Counted from the first letter of the stretch, positions 8,807 to 17,496 are shown. The stretch is 64,000 bases of DNA from Actinocorallia populi (GCF_002995495.1 NZ_PVZV01000006.1:248001-312000); one strand, 5' to 3'. The notes: generated by a model not told the origin, from the sequence alone. Program-made: numbers and translations.

Positions 8807-8853
8807 CGGTTCCGGACTCTGGTCCGGCATCCCCGCCGACGGCCACGTCTCTG

Positions 8854-10404
8854 TCATGCCCGTCCCCTGGCGGCGGGCGGCGAGGCGACGAGGCCGGGCA
8901 GCAGGGTGCGCTGCACCTTGCCCATCGCGTTCACCGGCAGGGCGTCGACCTGCGACCAGATCTCCGGGACCTTGTACGGCGAGAGCTCGCGGCGGCAGTG
9001 CTCGGCGAGCGTTCCGGCGTCGAGCGGAGCGCCGGTGCTCTGGACCAGGGCCGCCACCCGCTGCCCGAGGCGCTCGTCGGGCACGCCGCACACGGCGGCC
9101 GCGGCGACGTCCGGGTGCGCCGCGAGTACCCGTTCGACCTCGAGCGGGTAGACGTTCGCGCCGCCGCGGACGATGACCAGCTTCTTGCGGTCCAGCACCG
9201 TCAGCCACCCGTCGCCGTCGACGGTGCCGACATCGCCGGTGGGGACGGGGCCGGGCTCCGGCGGCCGGACGCGGCCCCGCTCCCAGAACCCGAGCATCGG
9301 CCTCCACGTGCCCGCCCACGGGCCCCTGGAGGCTCCCGCCAGCCGCAGTTCGCCGAGCTCACCGGCGGGGAGGCGGCGGTCCTCGTCGTCGTACGCCGCC
9401 ACGTCGTAGTGCGGCAGCACCCTTCCGCTGGCACCCGGGAGCCAGGCGTCCCCCGGAGGGTCGATCGACACGACGGTCGGCGCCTCGGTCAGCCCGTAGG
9501 TGGTCCGGGGGACCAGGCCGTGCGCCTCGGCGAACTCCCGGCGCAGCGCGTCCGGGGTGTCGCCGCCGCCGCTCCACACCTCCCGGAGCGGGCCGAGGTC
9601 GAGGCCCGGACGCCTGGCGAGGTCGTAGAGCTGGGCGGGGGCGCCGTTCCACACGGTGACGCGCCGTGCGGAGATCCAGTCGGCGACGCCGCCGGCGTCG
9701 CGCCGGTCCATCACGACGGAGCACCCGCCGGCCTGGGCGGTGAGCAGCGTGGACAGGACCATGAGGTTGAGGATCGTCAGGGGGAAGCTGTCGCCCTTGC
9801 GCAGCTCCGGCCCCCAGCCCCGGTCGGCGACGAGGGCCGCGCCCGGCAGGAGCAGGTTGCGCTGGCTGTGCACGACGGCCTTCGGGCGCCCCGACGTGCC
9901 GCTGGTGAACGCGATCCCGGCCGGAGCGTCGGGGTCCGTGTCGATCCGGGGCGCCGTCTCGTCGCGGGACACGAGCTCCGTCCAGCGGCCGGTGTCGACG
10001 CGGCCCGGCACGTCGAGCAGGCAGCGCGGTCCGGCCAGGACGACGGCCGGTTCGCAGAGGTCGTGCAGCCCCTGCTGCTCGCCCGCGGAGAGCGCCTCGC
10101 CGACCCCCGCCCAGACCGCGCCGATCCGCTGCGCCCCGTGGAAGGCCGCGACGATGTCCAGGTCGTTGGGCAGGCAGGCCGCGACACGGTCGCCGGGCCG
10201 GACGCCGAGCGACCACAGCGCGCCGGCCGCCCGACGTGCCCGGTCGTCCAGTTCGGCGTACGACCACGTCCCCGAGGCCGCCTCGACCGCCGCGGCGTGC
10301 GGCCGCGACGCGAGCGCGGCGTCCAGCACCCGGGCGACGGTGCGGGGGAGGGGCGCGCGCGGGCCCGGCCCTCGAGCGGAAACCTCATTCTCCATTTCGC
10401 TCAT
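8854..10404 (-). CDS. AMP-forming acyl-CoA synthetase (class I adenylate-forming)
   Basis: 516 residues. It activates a carboxylic acid through an acyl-adenylate to its CoA thioester. The P-loop motif is IAFTSGTSGRPKAVVHSQRN, the A5 motif is YGLTEAPTVV, the hinge region is GDVGTVDGDGWLTVLDRKK, and the C-terminal catalytic lysine sits in AMGKVQRTLL. It is divergent from the CoA-transferase operon at 10475, with a 70-base AT-rich gap containing the promoters for both. That arrangement suggests it feeds the same pathway. Similar proteins act on fatty, aromatic or cyclohexane-type acids; the substrate is not resolved. Confidence 0.88.
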   Translation of the reverse strand: MSEMENEVSARGPGPRAPLPRTVARVLDAALASRPHAAAVEAASGTWSYAELDDRARRAAGALWSLGVRPGDRVAACLPNDLDIVAAFHGAQRIGAVWAGVGEALSAGEQQGLHDLCEPAVVLAGPRCLLDVPGRVDTGRWTELVSRDETAPRIDTDPDAPAGIAFTSGTSGRPKAVVHSQRNLLLPGAALVADRGWGPELRKGDSFPLTILNLMVLSTLLTAQAGGCSVVMDRRDAGGVADWISARRVTVWNGAPAQLYDLARRPGLDLGPLREVWSGGGDTPDALRREFAEAHGLVPRTTYGLTEAPTVVSIDPPGDAWLPGASGRVLPHYDVAAYDDEDRRLPAGELGELRLAGASRGPWAGTWRPMLGFWERGRVRPPEPGPVPTGDVGTVDGDGWLTVLDRKKLVIVRGGANVYPLEVERVLAAHPDVAAAAVCGVPDERLGQRVAALVQSTGAPLDAGTLAEHCRRELSPYKVPEIWSQVDALPVNAMGKVQRTLLPGLVASPPAARGRA

Positions 10405-10474
10405 GCCGTCTTGCTATCACCATCCTTATAAGTATTCAATGTATGGCGATGGAGCATCCCGGCAGGAGGCGGTC
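10405..10474. promoter_or_regulatory. Divergent promoter region of the CoA-ester operon
   Basis: A 70-base gap, clearly richer in A/T than its surroundings, separates the acyl-CoA synthetase from the CoA-transferase gene. It holds the self-complementary octamer CTTATAAG (10425-10432) and ATTCAATG (10434-10441). GGAGG at about 10463-10469 is the ribosome site of the plus-strand gene. No single -35/-10 pair is convincing. Confidence 0.4.
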
Positions 10475-11677
10475 ATGTCAGGCGGACACGCACACCACAC
10501 CCCCCGGGACGCGTCCGCGGCCGGGCGGCGGGCGGCGGGGCACGCGGGCCCCATGTCCGGCGTGCGCGTCCTCGACCTGACGACGATGGTCATGGGCCCC
10601 TACAGCACGCAGATCATGGCCGACATGGGGGCGGACGTGATCAAGGTCGAGTCCCCGGCGGGCGACAACACGCGCTACGTCTCGGTCGGCCCGGAGCCCG
10701 GGATGGGAGGCGTCTTCGTCAACGTGAACCGCGGCAAACGCAGCGTGGTGCTGGACCTGCGCTCGGACGGCGGCAAGGACGTCCTGCGGGAGCTGATCGG
10801 GCGCAGCGACGTGTTCATCCACTCGATGCGCGCGAAGGCGATCGCCGGGCTCGGGTTCGGCTACGCGGAGGTCGCCGCCGTCAACCCTTCGATCGTCTAC
10901 ACCAACTGCTACGGCTACGGGCGCCGCGGCCCGGAGGCGGACCTCACCGCCTACGACGACACCATCCAGGCCGAGTGCGGGCTGCCGTTCGCGCAGGAGC
11001 GGCTGACCGGCGAGGTCGGCTACGTCGGCACCATCATGGCGGACAAGGTGGCCGGGATGACCGCCCTCTACGCGACCCTGCTGGCACTGTTCCACCGCGA
11101 GCGGACCGGGGAGGGCCAGGAGGTCGAGGTCGCCATGTTCGAGACCATGGCCTCGTTCATGCTGGTCGAGCACGCCAACGGCGCGATGTTCAGCCCGCCG
11201 CTGGGCCCCGCGGTGTACCCGCGCGCCGTGACGCCCGACCGGAGGCCCTACCGCACCAAGGACGGCCACCTGTCCGTGCTGGTGTACAACGACAAGCAGT
11301 GGTCGGCGTTCGTCGACGCGGTGAAGCCGGCCTGGGCGGGCGAGCACTTCGCCACCCTGGAGCAGCGGGCGCGCCGGATCGACGAGGTCTACGCCCTGCT
11401 GGGGGAGACCTTCCTGGAACGCACGACACGGGACTGGCTGGGCCTGCTCCGGTCCCTCGACATCCCCGCGGCGCCGGTCCGCACCCTCGACGAGCTCTTC
11501 GACAACCCGCATCTGAACGAGGTGGGGTTCTTCGAGACGGTGGACACCCCGAACGGCCCGGTGCGCTTCCCCGGCATGCCCGCCTGGTTCTCGCGGACTC
11601 CGGGACGGGTGGCGGGTCCCGCCCCCCGGCTCGGCGCCGACACCCAGAACGTCCTGGACGAACTCGGCATGACCTGA
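10475..11677 (+). CDS. Family III CoA transferase (CaiB/BaiF type)
   Basis: 400 residues. Family III enzymes move CoA between carboxylates through an enzyme-anhydride mechanism. The core begins at about residue 28 with SGVRVLDLTTMVMGPYSTQ, then ADMGADVIKVESPAGD and NRGKRSVVLDLRS, all typical of the family; AMFETMASFML corresponds to the CaiB-type AMYEVM segment. The first 27 residues are an unconserved, low-complexity extension, so translation may begin later (ATG at residue 27). It is the first gene of the plus-strand CoA-ester operon and could activate the pathway substrate using a downstream CoA ester as donor. Confidence 0.9.
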   Translation: MSGGHAHHTPRDASAAGRRAAGHAGPMSGVRVLDLTTMVMGPYSTQIMADMGADVIKVESPAGDNTRYVSVGPEPGMGGVFVNVNRGKRSVVLDLRSDGGKDVLRELIGRSDVFIHSMRAKAIAGLGFGYAEVAAVNPSIVYTNCYGYGRRGPEADLTAYDDTIQAECGLPFAQERLTGEVGYVGTIMADKVAGMTALYATLLALFHRERTGEGQEVEVAMFETMASFMLVEHANGAMFSPPLGPAVYPRAVTPDRRPYRTKDGHLSVLVYNDKQWSAFVDAVKPAWAGEHFATLEQRARRIDEVYALLGETFLERTTRDWLGLLRSLDIPAAPVRTLDELFDNPHLNEVGFFETVDTPNGPVRFPGMPAWFSRTPGRVAGPAPRLGADTQNVLDELGMT

Positions 11678-11722
11678 CGTCTCGGATACCTCCTGTCGCT
11701 TCATGTGAAAGGGATCAGACAC

Positions 11723-12892
11723 ATGGACTTCTCCTTCACGGAGGACCAGCAGAGCGTCCGCGACGCGGTTCTCGACTACTGCACCTCCCGGTTCCCCGAT
11801 CAGTACTGGCTCGAACGCGACCGCGAAGGCGTCTTCCCGCACGACTTCCACAAGTCGATGGCCGAGGCCGGCTGGCTCGGCATCGCGATGCCCGAGGAGG
11901 TCGGCGGCTCGGGCCTCGGCATCACCGAAGCGGCGATCATGATGCAGGCCGTGGCCGAGTCGGGCGGCGGGATGGCGGCGGCCTCCAGCATCCACGGGCC
12001 GGTGTTCAGCATGCAGCCGGTCGCCCTCTTCGGCACCGAGGAGCAGCAGCAGCGCATGATCCCACCCGTGCTCAGCGGCGACGACCTCCTGTGCTTCGCG
12101 GTGACCGAGCCCGACGCGGGCCTGGACACCACGAAGCTCAGGACCCGCGCGGAGCGGCGCGACGGCGGCTACCTGGTCAACGGGGAGAAGATCTGGATCT
12201 CCGTCGCCCAGGAGGCGCGCAAGATGATGCTGCTCGCCCGCACCACGCCCCTGGAGGAGGTGGAGCGCAGGACCGAGGGGCTGTCGCTGTTCTTCACCGA
12301 CCTCGACCGCGCCAGGGTCGAGGTCCGCCGGATCCCGAAGATGGGCCGGCACGCCGTCGACTCGAACCTGCTGTTCTTCTCCGACCTGTGGATCCCCGAG
12401 GAGGACCGCATCGGGACCGAGGGGGAGGGCTTCCGGATGATCCTGCACGGCCTCAACCCCGAGCGCGTCCTGCTCGCGGCCGAGGCGATCGGGCTGGGCC
12501 GCGCGGCGCTCAGGCACGCCGCCCGCTACGCCAGGGAACGTGTCGTCTTCGGCCGCCCCATCGGCCAGAACCAGGGCATCCAGCATCCGCTGGCCAAGTG
12601 CTGGGCCCAGCTGGAGGCCGCGAACCTGATGGTCATGAAGGCGGCGACGATGTTCGACGACGGCCTGGAGTGCGGCGTCGAGGCGAACGCGGGCAAGTAC
12701 CTGGCGGCCGAGGCCGGATTCGAGGCGTGCCACACCGCGATGCTGACCCTGGGCGGCATGGGCTACGCGCAGGAGTACCACGTCGAGCGCTACCTGCGCG
12801 AGATCCTCATTCCGCGCACCGCCCCCGTGAGCTCCCACATGATCCTGAACTTCCTGGCGGAGAAGGTGTTCGGCCTTCCCAAGTCCTACTGA
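11723..12892 (+). CDS. Acyl-CoA dehydrogenase
   Basis: 389-residue FAD enzyme that makes the alpha,beta double bond of an acyl-CoA. Visible are the FAD/substrate segment CFAVTEPDAGLDTT and WISVA, and the C-terminal GGMGYAQEYHVERYLREI. The usual medium-chain catalytic glutamate motif (YEGT) is absent, replaced by PRTAPVSS. A glutamate at residue 247 (LNPERVLLAAE) aligns with the base of isovaleryl-CoA and long-chain dehydrogenases. ATG 11723 has AAGGGA upstream; GTG 11705 is a weaker alternative. With the CitE-like lyase and MaoC-like hydratase it fits oxidation of a branched or C5-dicarboxyl-CoA. Confidence 0.92.
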   Translation: MDFSFTEDQQSVRDAVLDYCTSRFPDQYWLERDREGVFPHDFHKSMAEAGWLGIAMPEEVGGSGLGITEAAIMMQAVAESGGGMAAASSIHGPVFSMQPVALFGTEEQQQRMIPPVLSGDDLLCFAVTEPDAGLDTTKLRTRAERRDGGYLVNGEKIWISVAQEARKMMLLARTTPLEEVERRTEGLSLFFTDLDRARVEVRRIPKMGRHAVDSNLLFFSDLWIPEEDRIGTEGEGFRMILHGLNPERVLLAAEAIGLGRAALRHAARYARERVVFGRPIGQNQGIQHPLAKCWAQLEAANLMVMKAATMFDDGLECGVEANAGKYLAAEAGFEACHTAMLTLGGMGYAQEYHVERYLREILIPRTAPVSSHMILNFLAEKVFGLPKSY

Positions 12893-12927
12893 GGCCCGCA
12901 GGACACCGAGCAGAGGAGGCAGGGGAA

Positions 12928-13824
12928 ATGGTGGACGGCACCGCAGAGAACTTCAGCGCCCGCTCCTGGCTGTTCGCCCCGGGCGACAGCGAGCGCAAGA
13001 CGGAGAAGGCGGCCGCCGGCCCGGCGGACGTGGTCGTCCTCGATCTGGAGGACGCGGTGGCCGAGGAGGGCAAGCCCGGCGCCCGGTCGATGGTGGCCGC
13101 CTTCCTGGCGGCGCGGCCTCCGGCGGAGAGGCACCGGCTGTGGGTGCGGATCAACCCGTTGGACGGTCCCCACGCGCTGGCCGATCTGGCGGCGGTGATC
13201 CCCGCGCGGCCCGGTGGGGTCATGCTCCCCAAGGCGCGCGGCCGCCGGGACGTGGAGACGTTGGACCACTACCTCTCGGCGCTGGAGGTCTCCGCGGGCG
13301 TCGAGCGGGGGACGACGAAGGTCATCGTCCTCGTGACCGAGACGGCCGAAGGCATGTTCGCCACCGGCACGTACCGGGGCGCGCCGCGGATGGTCGCCAT
13401 GACCTGGGGCGCGGAGGACCTCGCGGACGCCGTGGGCGCCAGCGAGAACCGCGGCGCGGACGGAGGTTACGGCTTCACCTACGAGCTGGCCAGAAGCCTG
13501 TGCCTGCTGGGAGCCGCCGCCGCGGGCGTGGCTCCCGTCGAGACCATTCACGGCGACTTCCGCGACATGGAGGGGCTGCGCAGGCGGGCCGAGAAGGTAC
13601 GCCGCGACGGCTACCGCGGCATGCTGGCCATCCACCCGGACCAGGTCGATGTGATCAACGAGGCCTTCACCCCCACGGCGGAGGAGCTGGCCGCCGCCCA
13701 GGAGATCGTCGACCTGTTCGCCGCCCGTCCCGGCGCCGGGACCATCGGCCACAACGGCGCCATGCTCGACCGTCCCCACCTCGCCCGCGCGCGGGCGCTG
13801 CTGGCGGCGGGAGGCCGCGCATGA
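12928..13824 (+). CDS. HpcH/HpaI aldolase family, CitE-like beta-hydroxyacyl-CoA lyase
   Basis: 298 residues. It shows the CitE-type TIM-barrel pattern: RSWLFAPGDSERKTEKAA at the N-terminus, VVVLDLEDAVAEEGKPGAR, WVRINPL, VMLPKARG, the metal-binding VTETAEGM and MTWGAEDLADAVGA, then MLAIHPDQV. Family members cleave malyl-CoA, methylmalyl-CoA or citramalyl-CoA with Mg2+. The C-terminal lid NGAMLDRPHLARARALL resembles stand-alone lyases rather than the citrate-lyase subunit. Beside a MaoC-like hydratase and CoA transferases, a citramalyl-CoA or methylmalyl-CoA lyase role is inferred. Its stop overlaps the next start. Confidence 0.9.
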   Translation: MVDGTAENFSARSWLFAPGDSERKTEKAAAGPADVVVLDLEDAVAEEGKPGARSMVAAFLAARPPAERHRLWVRINPLDGPHALADLAAVIPARPGGVMLPKARGRRDVETLDHYLSALEVSAGVERGTTKVIVLVTETAEGMFATGTYRGAPRMVAMTWGAEDLADAVGASENRGADGGYGFTYELARSLCLLGAAAAGVAPVETIHGDFRDMEGLRRRAEKVRRDGYRGMLAIHPDQVDVINEAFTPTAEELAAAQEIVDLFAARPGAGTIGHNGAMLDRPHLARARALLAAGGRA

Positions 13825-15086
13825 GGGTGGACGCGGCGGAGCTCGACCTCGGCCGGTTCCTGCGCCACGGCGACCGCATCGTCATGGGCCAGGCCTGCGG
13901 CGAGCCGACCACGCTGGTCGAGGCGCTGATCGAGCAGGGCCGCGGGATCGGCGGGCTCTCGGTGTTCATCGCCACCAGCTTCTCCGGACTGCTCGGCCCG
14001 AAGACGGCGGACGCCTTCACGCTGTCCAGCATGGGGGCGATCGGCGCCCTGCGCGCGACGGCCAGGGAGCACCGGCTCGGCGTGATCCCCTGCCACGTCA
14101 GCCAGGTCGGCCCGATGATCGAGGCAGGGATCATCGGGTGCGACGCCGCCTTCGTCCAGGTCAGCCCGGCCGACGCGGACGGCAACCACAGCTTCGGTCT
14201 CATCAGCGACCATGTGAAGGCGGCGGTCTCCCGCGCGCGCGTCGTCATCGCCGAGGTCAACGAGCAGGTCCCCTTCACCCGCGGCGAGCTGCTGCCCGCC
14301 GCCGAGATCGACTGCGCCGTGCACGTCTCGCGCCCGCCGGTCGAGGTGCCGCCGGCGCGGATCGGCGCGGCCGACGAGGCCATGGCGCGGCACGCCGCCG
14401 TCTACATCGAGGACGGCGCGGTCCTGCAGACCGGGGTCGGCGCGGTGCCGGACGCCATCCTGCGGCTGCTGCACGACCGCAGGGATCTCGGTGTGCACTC
14501 CGGCATGCTGGGCGACGGCCTGGTGGAGCTGGTCGAGGCGGGCGTCGTCACCAACGCGCGCAAGCCCATCGACCGGGGCGTCTCCATCAACGGTGCGCTG
14601 ATCGGCACCAGGCGCCTGTACGAGTTCGCCGACCGCAACCCGCTGATCCGCATGTGCGCCACCTCCTACACCCACGATCCGGGCGTGCTCGCGCGGCTGG
14701 ACGGGCTGGTGAGCGTCAACTCGGCGGTGGAGGTCGACCTGACCGGCCAGGTGAACGCCGAGCAGAGCGGCCCGGTGTACCTCGGCGGCACCGGCGGCCA
14801 GGTGGACTTCGTCCGCGCCGGCGCGCGCTCGCCGGGCGGCCGCGCCATCATCGCCCTGCCCGCCACCGCCAGGGGAGGCGCGGTCAGCCGGATCACCGCC
14901 GCCCTGTCGGGACCGGTCACCACCGCGCGCAGCGAGGTGGACGTGATCGTCACCGAGTTCGGGGCGGCCGAACTGAAGGGCAGGACCCTCGCCGAACGCA
15001 CCCGCCGCCTGATCGCCATCGCCCATCCCGACTTCCAGGAGGACCTCGCACGGGAGGCGCACGCCATCCAGCGGCGGGGGTTCTGA
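13821..15086 (+). CDS. Acetyl-CoA hydrolase/transferase family (Cat1/RipA-like) CoA transferase
   Basis: 421 residues, translationally coupled to the lyase by an ATGA overlap. The family I fold is seen in the G(V/I)G loop LQTGVGAVPDAILRLL and in the C-terminal segment DLTGQVNAEQSGPVYLGGTGGQVDF. In 4-hydroxybutyrate and butyryl-CoA transferases the catalytic glutamate lies in an H(S/T)EM motif; here the same place reads HSGM (G228), so the covalent glutamyl-CoA intermediate may not form in the usual way. RipA-type members activate itaconate. A CoA transferase, thioesterase or altered-mechanism role are all possible. Confidence 0.85.
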   Translation: MRVDAAELDLGRFLRHGDRIVMGQACGEPTTLVEALIEQGRGIGGLSVFIATSFSGLLGPKTADAFTLSSMGAIGALRATAREHRLGVIPCHVSQVGPMIEAGIIGCDAAFVQVSPADADGNHSFGLISDHVKAAVSRARVVIAEVNEQVPFTRGELLPAAEIDCAVHVSRPPVEVPPARIGAADEAMARHAAVYIEDGAVLQTGVGAVPDAILRLLHDRRDLGVHSGMLGDGLVELVEAGVVTNARKPIDRGVSINGALIGTRRLYEFADRNPLIRMCATSYTHDPGVLARLDGLVSVNSAVEVDLTGQVNAEQSGPVYLGGTGGQVDFVRAGARSPGGRAIIALPATARGGAVSRITAALSGPVTTARSEVDVIVTEFGAAELKGRTLAERTRRLIAIAHPDFQEDLAREAHAIQRRGF

Positions 15087-15140
15087 CCGAGCGCCCCGTC
15101 CGGATACCGATCATGAGCCCGGGAAAGCGGGGAGGAAAAG

Positions 15141-15164
15141 GCCGGGTATTCACTCGGACCCGGC
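15141..15164. terminator. Possible hairpin terminator after the CoA-transferase gene
   Basis: GCCGGGT, a 10-base loop, then ACCCGGC, 55 bases after the stop codon of the family I CoA transferase. The 7-base stem is modest and has no U tract, so attenuation rather than full termination is possible. Confidence 0.4.
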
Positions 15165-15212
15165 ACGAAGAAAGGTTGACGCCGAAGTCGCGTCATGTAA
15201 GGATGCAAATCT

Positions 15213-15233
15213 ATTGAGAATGGTATTCTCAAT
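15213..15233. promoter_or_regulatory. Perfect 9-3-9 palindrome, operator candidate
   Basis: ATTGAGAAT, a 3-base spacer, then ATTCTCAAT. It lies 39 bases upstream of the AcuI-like reductase start, in an AT-rich island. TTGACG at 15176-15181 and TATACT at 15242-15247 are possible promoter elements on either side, so a bound repressor could block initiation of the second half of the CoA-ester operon. The regulator is not identified; none is encoded next to it. Confidence 0.6.
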
Positions 15234-15271
15234 GCAAAGAATATACTTATTGAAATAGAGGCTGGTGCTTC

Positions 15272-16255
15272 ATGTTTTCCGCGGTTCTGCTGGAGAAGGA
15301 CGGTTCGGGAAGGACGGCGCGACTCGCCGAACTGGCCGAGGAGCGGCTCCCCGAAGGCGACGTCACCGTCGACGTGGAGTACTCCACGCTGAACTACAAG
15401 GACGGCCTGGCCATCACCGGCTCGTCGCCCGTCGTCCGCAACTTCCCGATGGTGCCCGGCATCGACCTCGCGGGCGTCGTCACCGAGAGCACCCACGCGG
15501 ACTGGAAGCGGGGCGACCGCGTGGTGCTCAACGGCTGGGGCGCGGGCGAGACCCGCTGGGGCGGCCTGGCCCGGCGCGCCCGCCTCGAGGGCGACTGGCT
15601 GGTGCCGCTGCCCGCCGTCTTCACCGGCCGCGACGCGATGGCCATCGGCACCGCCGGGTACACCGCGAGCCTGTGCGTGGACGCCCTGCTGGCCCACGGA
15701 ACCCGCCCCGAACAGGGCGAGGTCCTGGTGACCGGGGCGACCGGCGGGGTCGGGAGCATCGCGATCGCGCTCCTGGCGGAGGCCGGGTTCGAGGTGGCCG
15801 CCTCCACCGGGAAACCCGCCGAGGAGGCCTACCTCCGGGAGCTCGGCGCCACGACGGTGCTGGACCGCGCGGAGCTCTCCGAGGGCGGGAAGCCGCTGCA
15901 GAAGGAGCGCTGGGCGGCCGTCGTCGACACCGCGGGCAGCCACACGCTGGCCAACGCCTGCGCCCGGACGCGCTACGGCGGCGCGGTCGCCGCGTGCGGC
16001 CTGGCCCAGGGCATGGACTTCCCGGCCAGCGTCGCGCCCTTCATCCTGCGGGGCGTGTCCCTGCTCGGCATCGACAGCGTGATGGCGCCCAAGGCGCGGC
16101 GCCTCGCGGCGTGGGAGCGGCTGTCGCGCGATCTGGACGTGCGGCTGCTCGACACGATCGCCCGGGAGATCGCGCTGGGCGAGGTGATCACCGCGGCCGA
16201 CCGGCTCATGAAGGGCGAGGTACGGGGCCGCATCGTCGTCGACGTCAACCGGTAG
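15272..16255 (+). CDS. MDR oxidoreductase, AcuI/YhdH-like (acrylyl-CoA reductase type)
   Basis: 327 residues of the zinc-free medium-chain dehydrogenase type. It begins [10 protein letters not shown] and carries [15 protein letters not shown], the marker of the YhdH/AcuI subgroup, then [10 protein letters not shown], and the NADP-binding [18 protein letters not shown]. AcuI reduces toxic acrylyl-CoA to propionyl-CoA with NADPH; homologues reduce other enoyl-CoA esters. Next to an acyl-CoA dehydrogenase and a MaoC-like hydratase it may scavenge a reactive enoyl-CoA. It is the first gene after a 185-base gap with its own operator-like palindrome, so it may head a separate transcript. Confidence 0.88.
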   Translation: MFSAVLLEKDGSGRTARLAELAEERLPEGDVTVDVEYSTLNYKDGLAITGSSPVVRNFPMVPGIDLAGVVTESTHADWKRGDRVVLNGWGAGETRWGGLARRARLEGDWLVPLPAVFTGRDAMAIGTAGYTASLCVDALLAHGTRPEQGEVLVTGATGGVGSIAIALLAEAGFEVAASTGKPAEEAYLRELGATTVLDRAELSEGGKPLQKERWAAVVDTAGSHTLANACARTRYGGAVAACGLAQGMDFPASVAPFILRGVSLLGIDSVMAPKARRLAAWERLSRDLDVRLLDTIAREIALGEVITAADRLMKGEVRGRIVVDVNR

Positions 16256-16267
16256 CAGGGAGCGGAC

Positions 16268-17464
16268 ATGAGCGAGAAGGCCACCGAGGCGAAGACCACC
16301 GGACTCGACCTCTCGGACGTCGACCACCGGGTCGGCAAGCCGGTCGGCGGCGGGCAGCTGTGGGATCCGTGCAGCTCGTCCGACATCCGCCGCTGGGTGA
16401 TGGCGATGGACTACCCGAACCCGCTGCACTGGGACGAGGAGTTCGCCCGCGAGACCAGGTTCGGCGGCATCGTCGCCCCGCAGTCCATCGCGGTGGGCCT
16501 GGACTACGGGCACGGCGCGCAGCCCGCCTGCGTGGGGCACATCCCCGGCAGCCACCTCATCTTCGGCGGGGAGGAGTGGTGGTTCTACGGCCCCCGCGTA
16601 CGGCCCGGCGACAAGCTGCTCCAGGAGCGGCGCTTCCACGACTACAAGGTGGTGGAGACGAAGTTCGCCGGCCCCACGATGTTCTCCCGCGGGGACACCC
16701 TGCACACCGACCAGCGCGGCACCCCGGTGGCGCGCGAGCGCTCGACCGCGATCCGCTACCTCTTCGCCGAGGCGAAGAAGCGCGGCATGTACGAGAACCA
16801 GCTCGGCGAGGTCAAACGCTGGACGGAGGCCGAACTGGCGGAGATCGGCAAGGTCCGCCACGACTGGCTCATGTCGAACAGGCTGGGCGTCTCACCGCAC
16901 TTCGACGAGGTGAAGGTCGGCGACACGCTGCCGCGGCGGGTCATCGGCCCGCACAGCATCGCCAGCTTCACCACCGAGTACCGCGCCTTCCTCTTCAACA
17001 TCTGGGGCACCTTCCACTGGACCGCGCCGCCCGGGGTCGAGGACCCCTGGATCAACCAGGACCCCGGCTGGGGCCCCGGTTTCGGCTTCGACGAGGAGGG
17101 CGCCCGGATCGACCCGCGCCTGCGCGACGGGCTGTACGTGGGCCCCTCGCGCGGCCACATCGACGGCGACAGGGCGAGCGAGGTCGGCATGGCGCGCGCC
17201 TACGGCTACGGCGCCACGATGGGCGCCTGGTGCACCGACTACCTGGCCTACTGGGCCGGCCACGACGGCATGGTGCGCCACTCCAAGGCGGACTTCCGCC
17301 TCCCGGCCTTCGAGGGCGACGTGACCTACTTCGACGCCGAGGTCGTCGGCAAGGAGGCGTCGTCGGCGTGGGGCGTGCCGCTCGTCCAGGTGAAGCTGCG
17401 GCTCACCGACCAGAACTCGGGCGTGCTGGTGGACTGCACGGCCGAGATCGAACTCCCCTTCTGA
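16268..17464 (+). CDS. MaoC-like hydratase with FAS1-type dehydratase domain
   Basis: 398 residues, a double hot-dog protein. The N-terminal half (about residues 20-170) matches the FAS1-like dehydratase domain (WVMAMDYPNPLHWDEEFAR, GGIVAPQSIA), and the C-terminal half (about 205-395) is MaoC-like (PSRGHIDGDRASEVGMARAY, YLAYWAGHDG). Such proteins hydrate or dehydrate enoyl-CoA esters; relatives act on mesaconyl-CoA and itaconyl-CoA. It follows the AcuI-like gene by 12 bases with a GGGAG site. Together with the CitE-like lyase it supplies the hydration and cleavage steps of a citramalyl-CoA or methylmalyl-CoA route. Confidence 0.85.
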   Translation: MSEKATEAKTTGLDLSDVDHRVGKPVGGGQLWDPCSSSDIRRWVMAMDYPNPLHWDEEFARETRFGGIVAPQSIAVGLDYGHGAQPACVGHIPGSHLIFGGEEWWFYGPRVRPGDKLLQERRFHDYKVVETKFAGPTMFSRGDTLHTDQRGTPVARERSTAIRYLFAEAKKRGMYENQLGEVKRWTEAELAEIGKVRHDWLMSNRLGVSPHFDEVKVGDTLPRRVIGPHSIASFTTEYRAFLFNIWGTFHWTAPPGVEDPWINQDPGWGPGFGFDEEGARIDPRLRDGLYVGPSRGHIDGDRASEVGMARAYGYGATMGAWCTDYLAYWAGHDGMVRHSKADFRLPAFEGDVTYFDAEVVGKEASSAWGVPLVQVKLRLTDQNSGVLVDCTAEIELPF

Positions 17465-17496
17465 CGCGATCGGATACCACAGAAGACAGGTGAGCC

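Noticed and set aside
15213-15233. Zur or iron-regulator (IdeR) box
   Set aside because: The TGAGAAT arms resemble metal-regulator boxes, but the arm spacing is 3 rather than 1 base and none of the downstream genes concerns metals.
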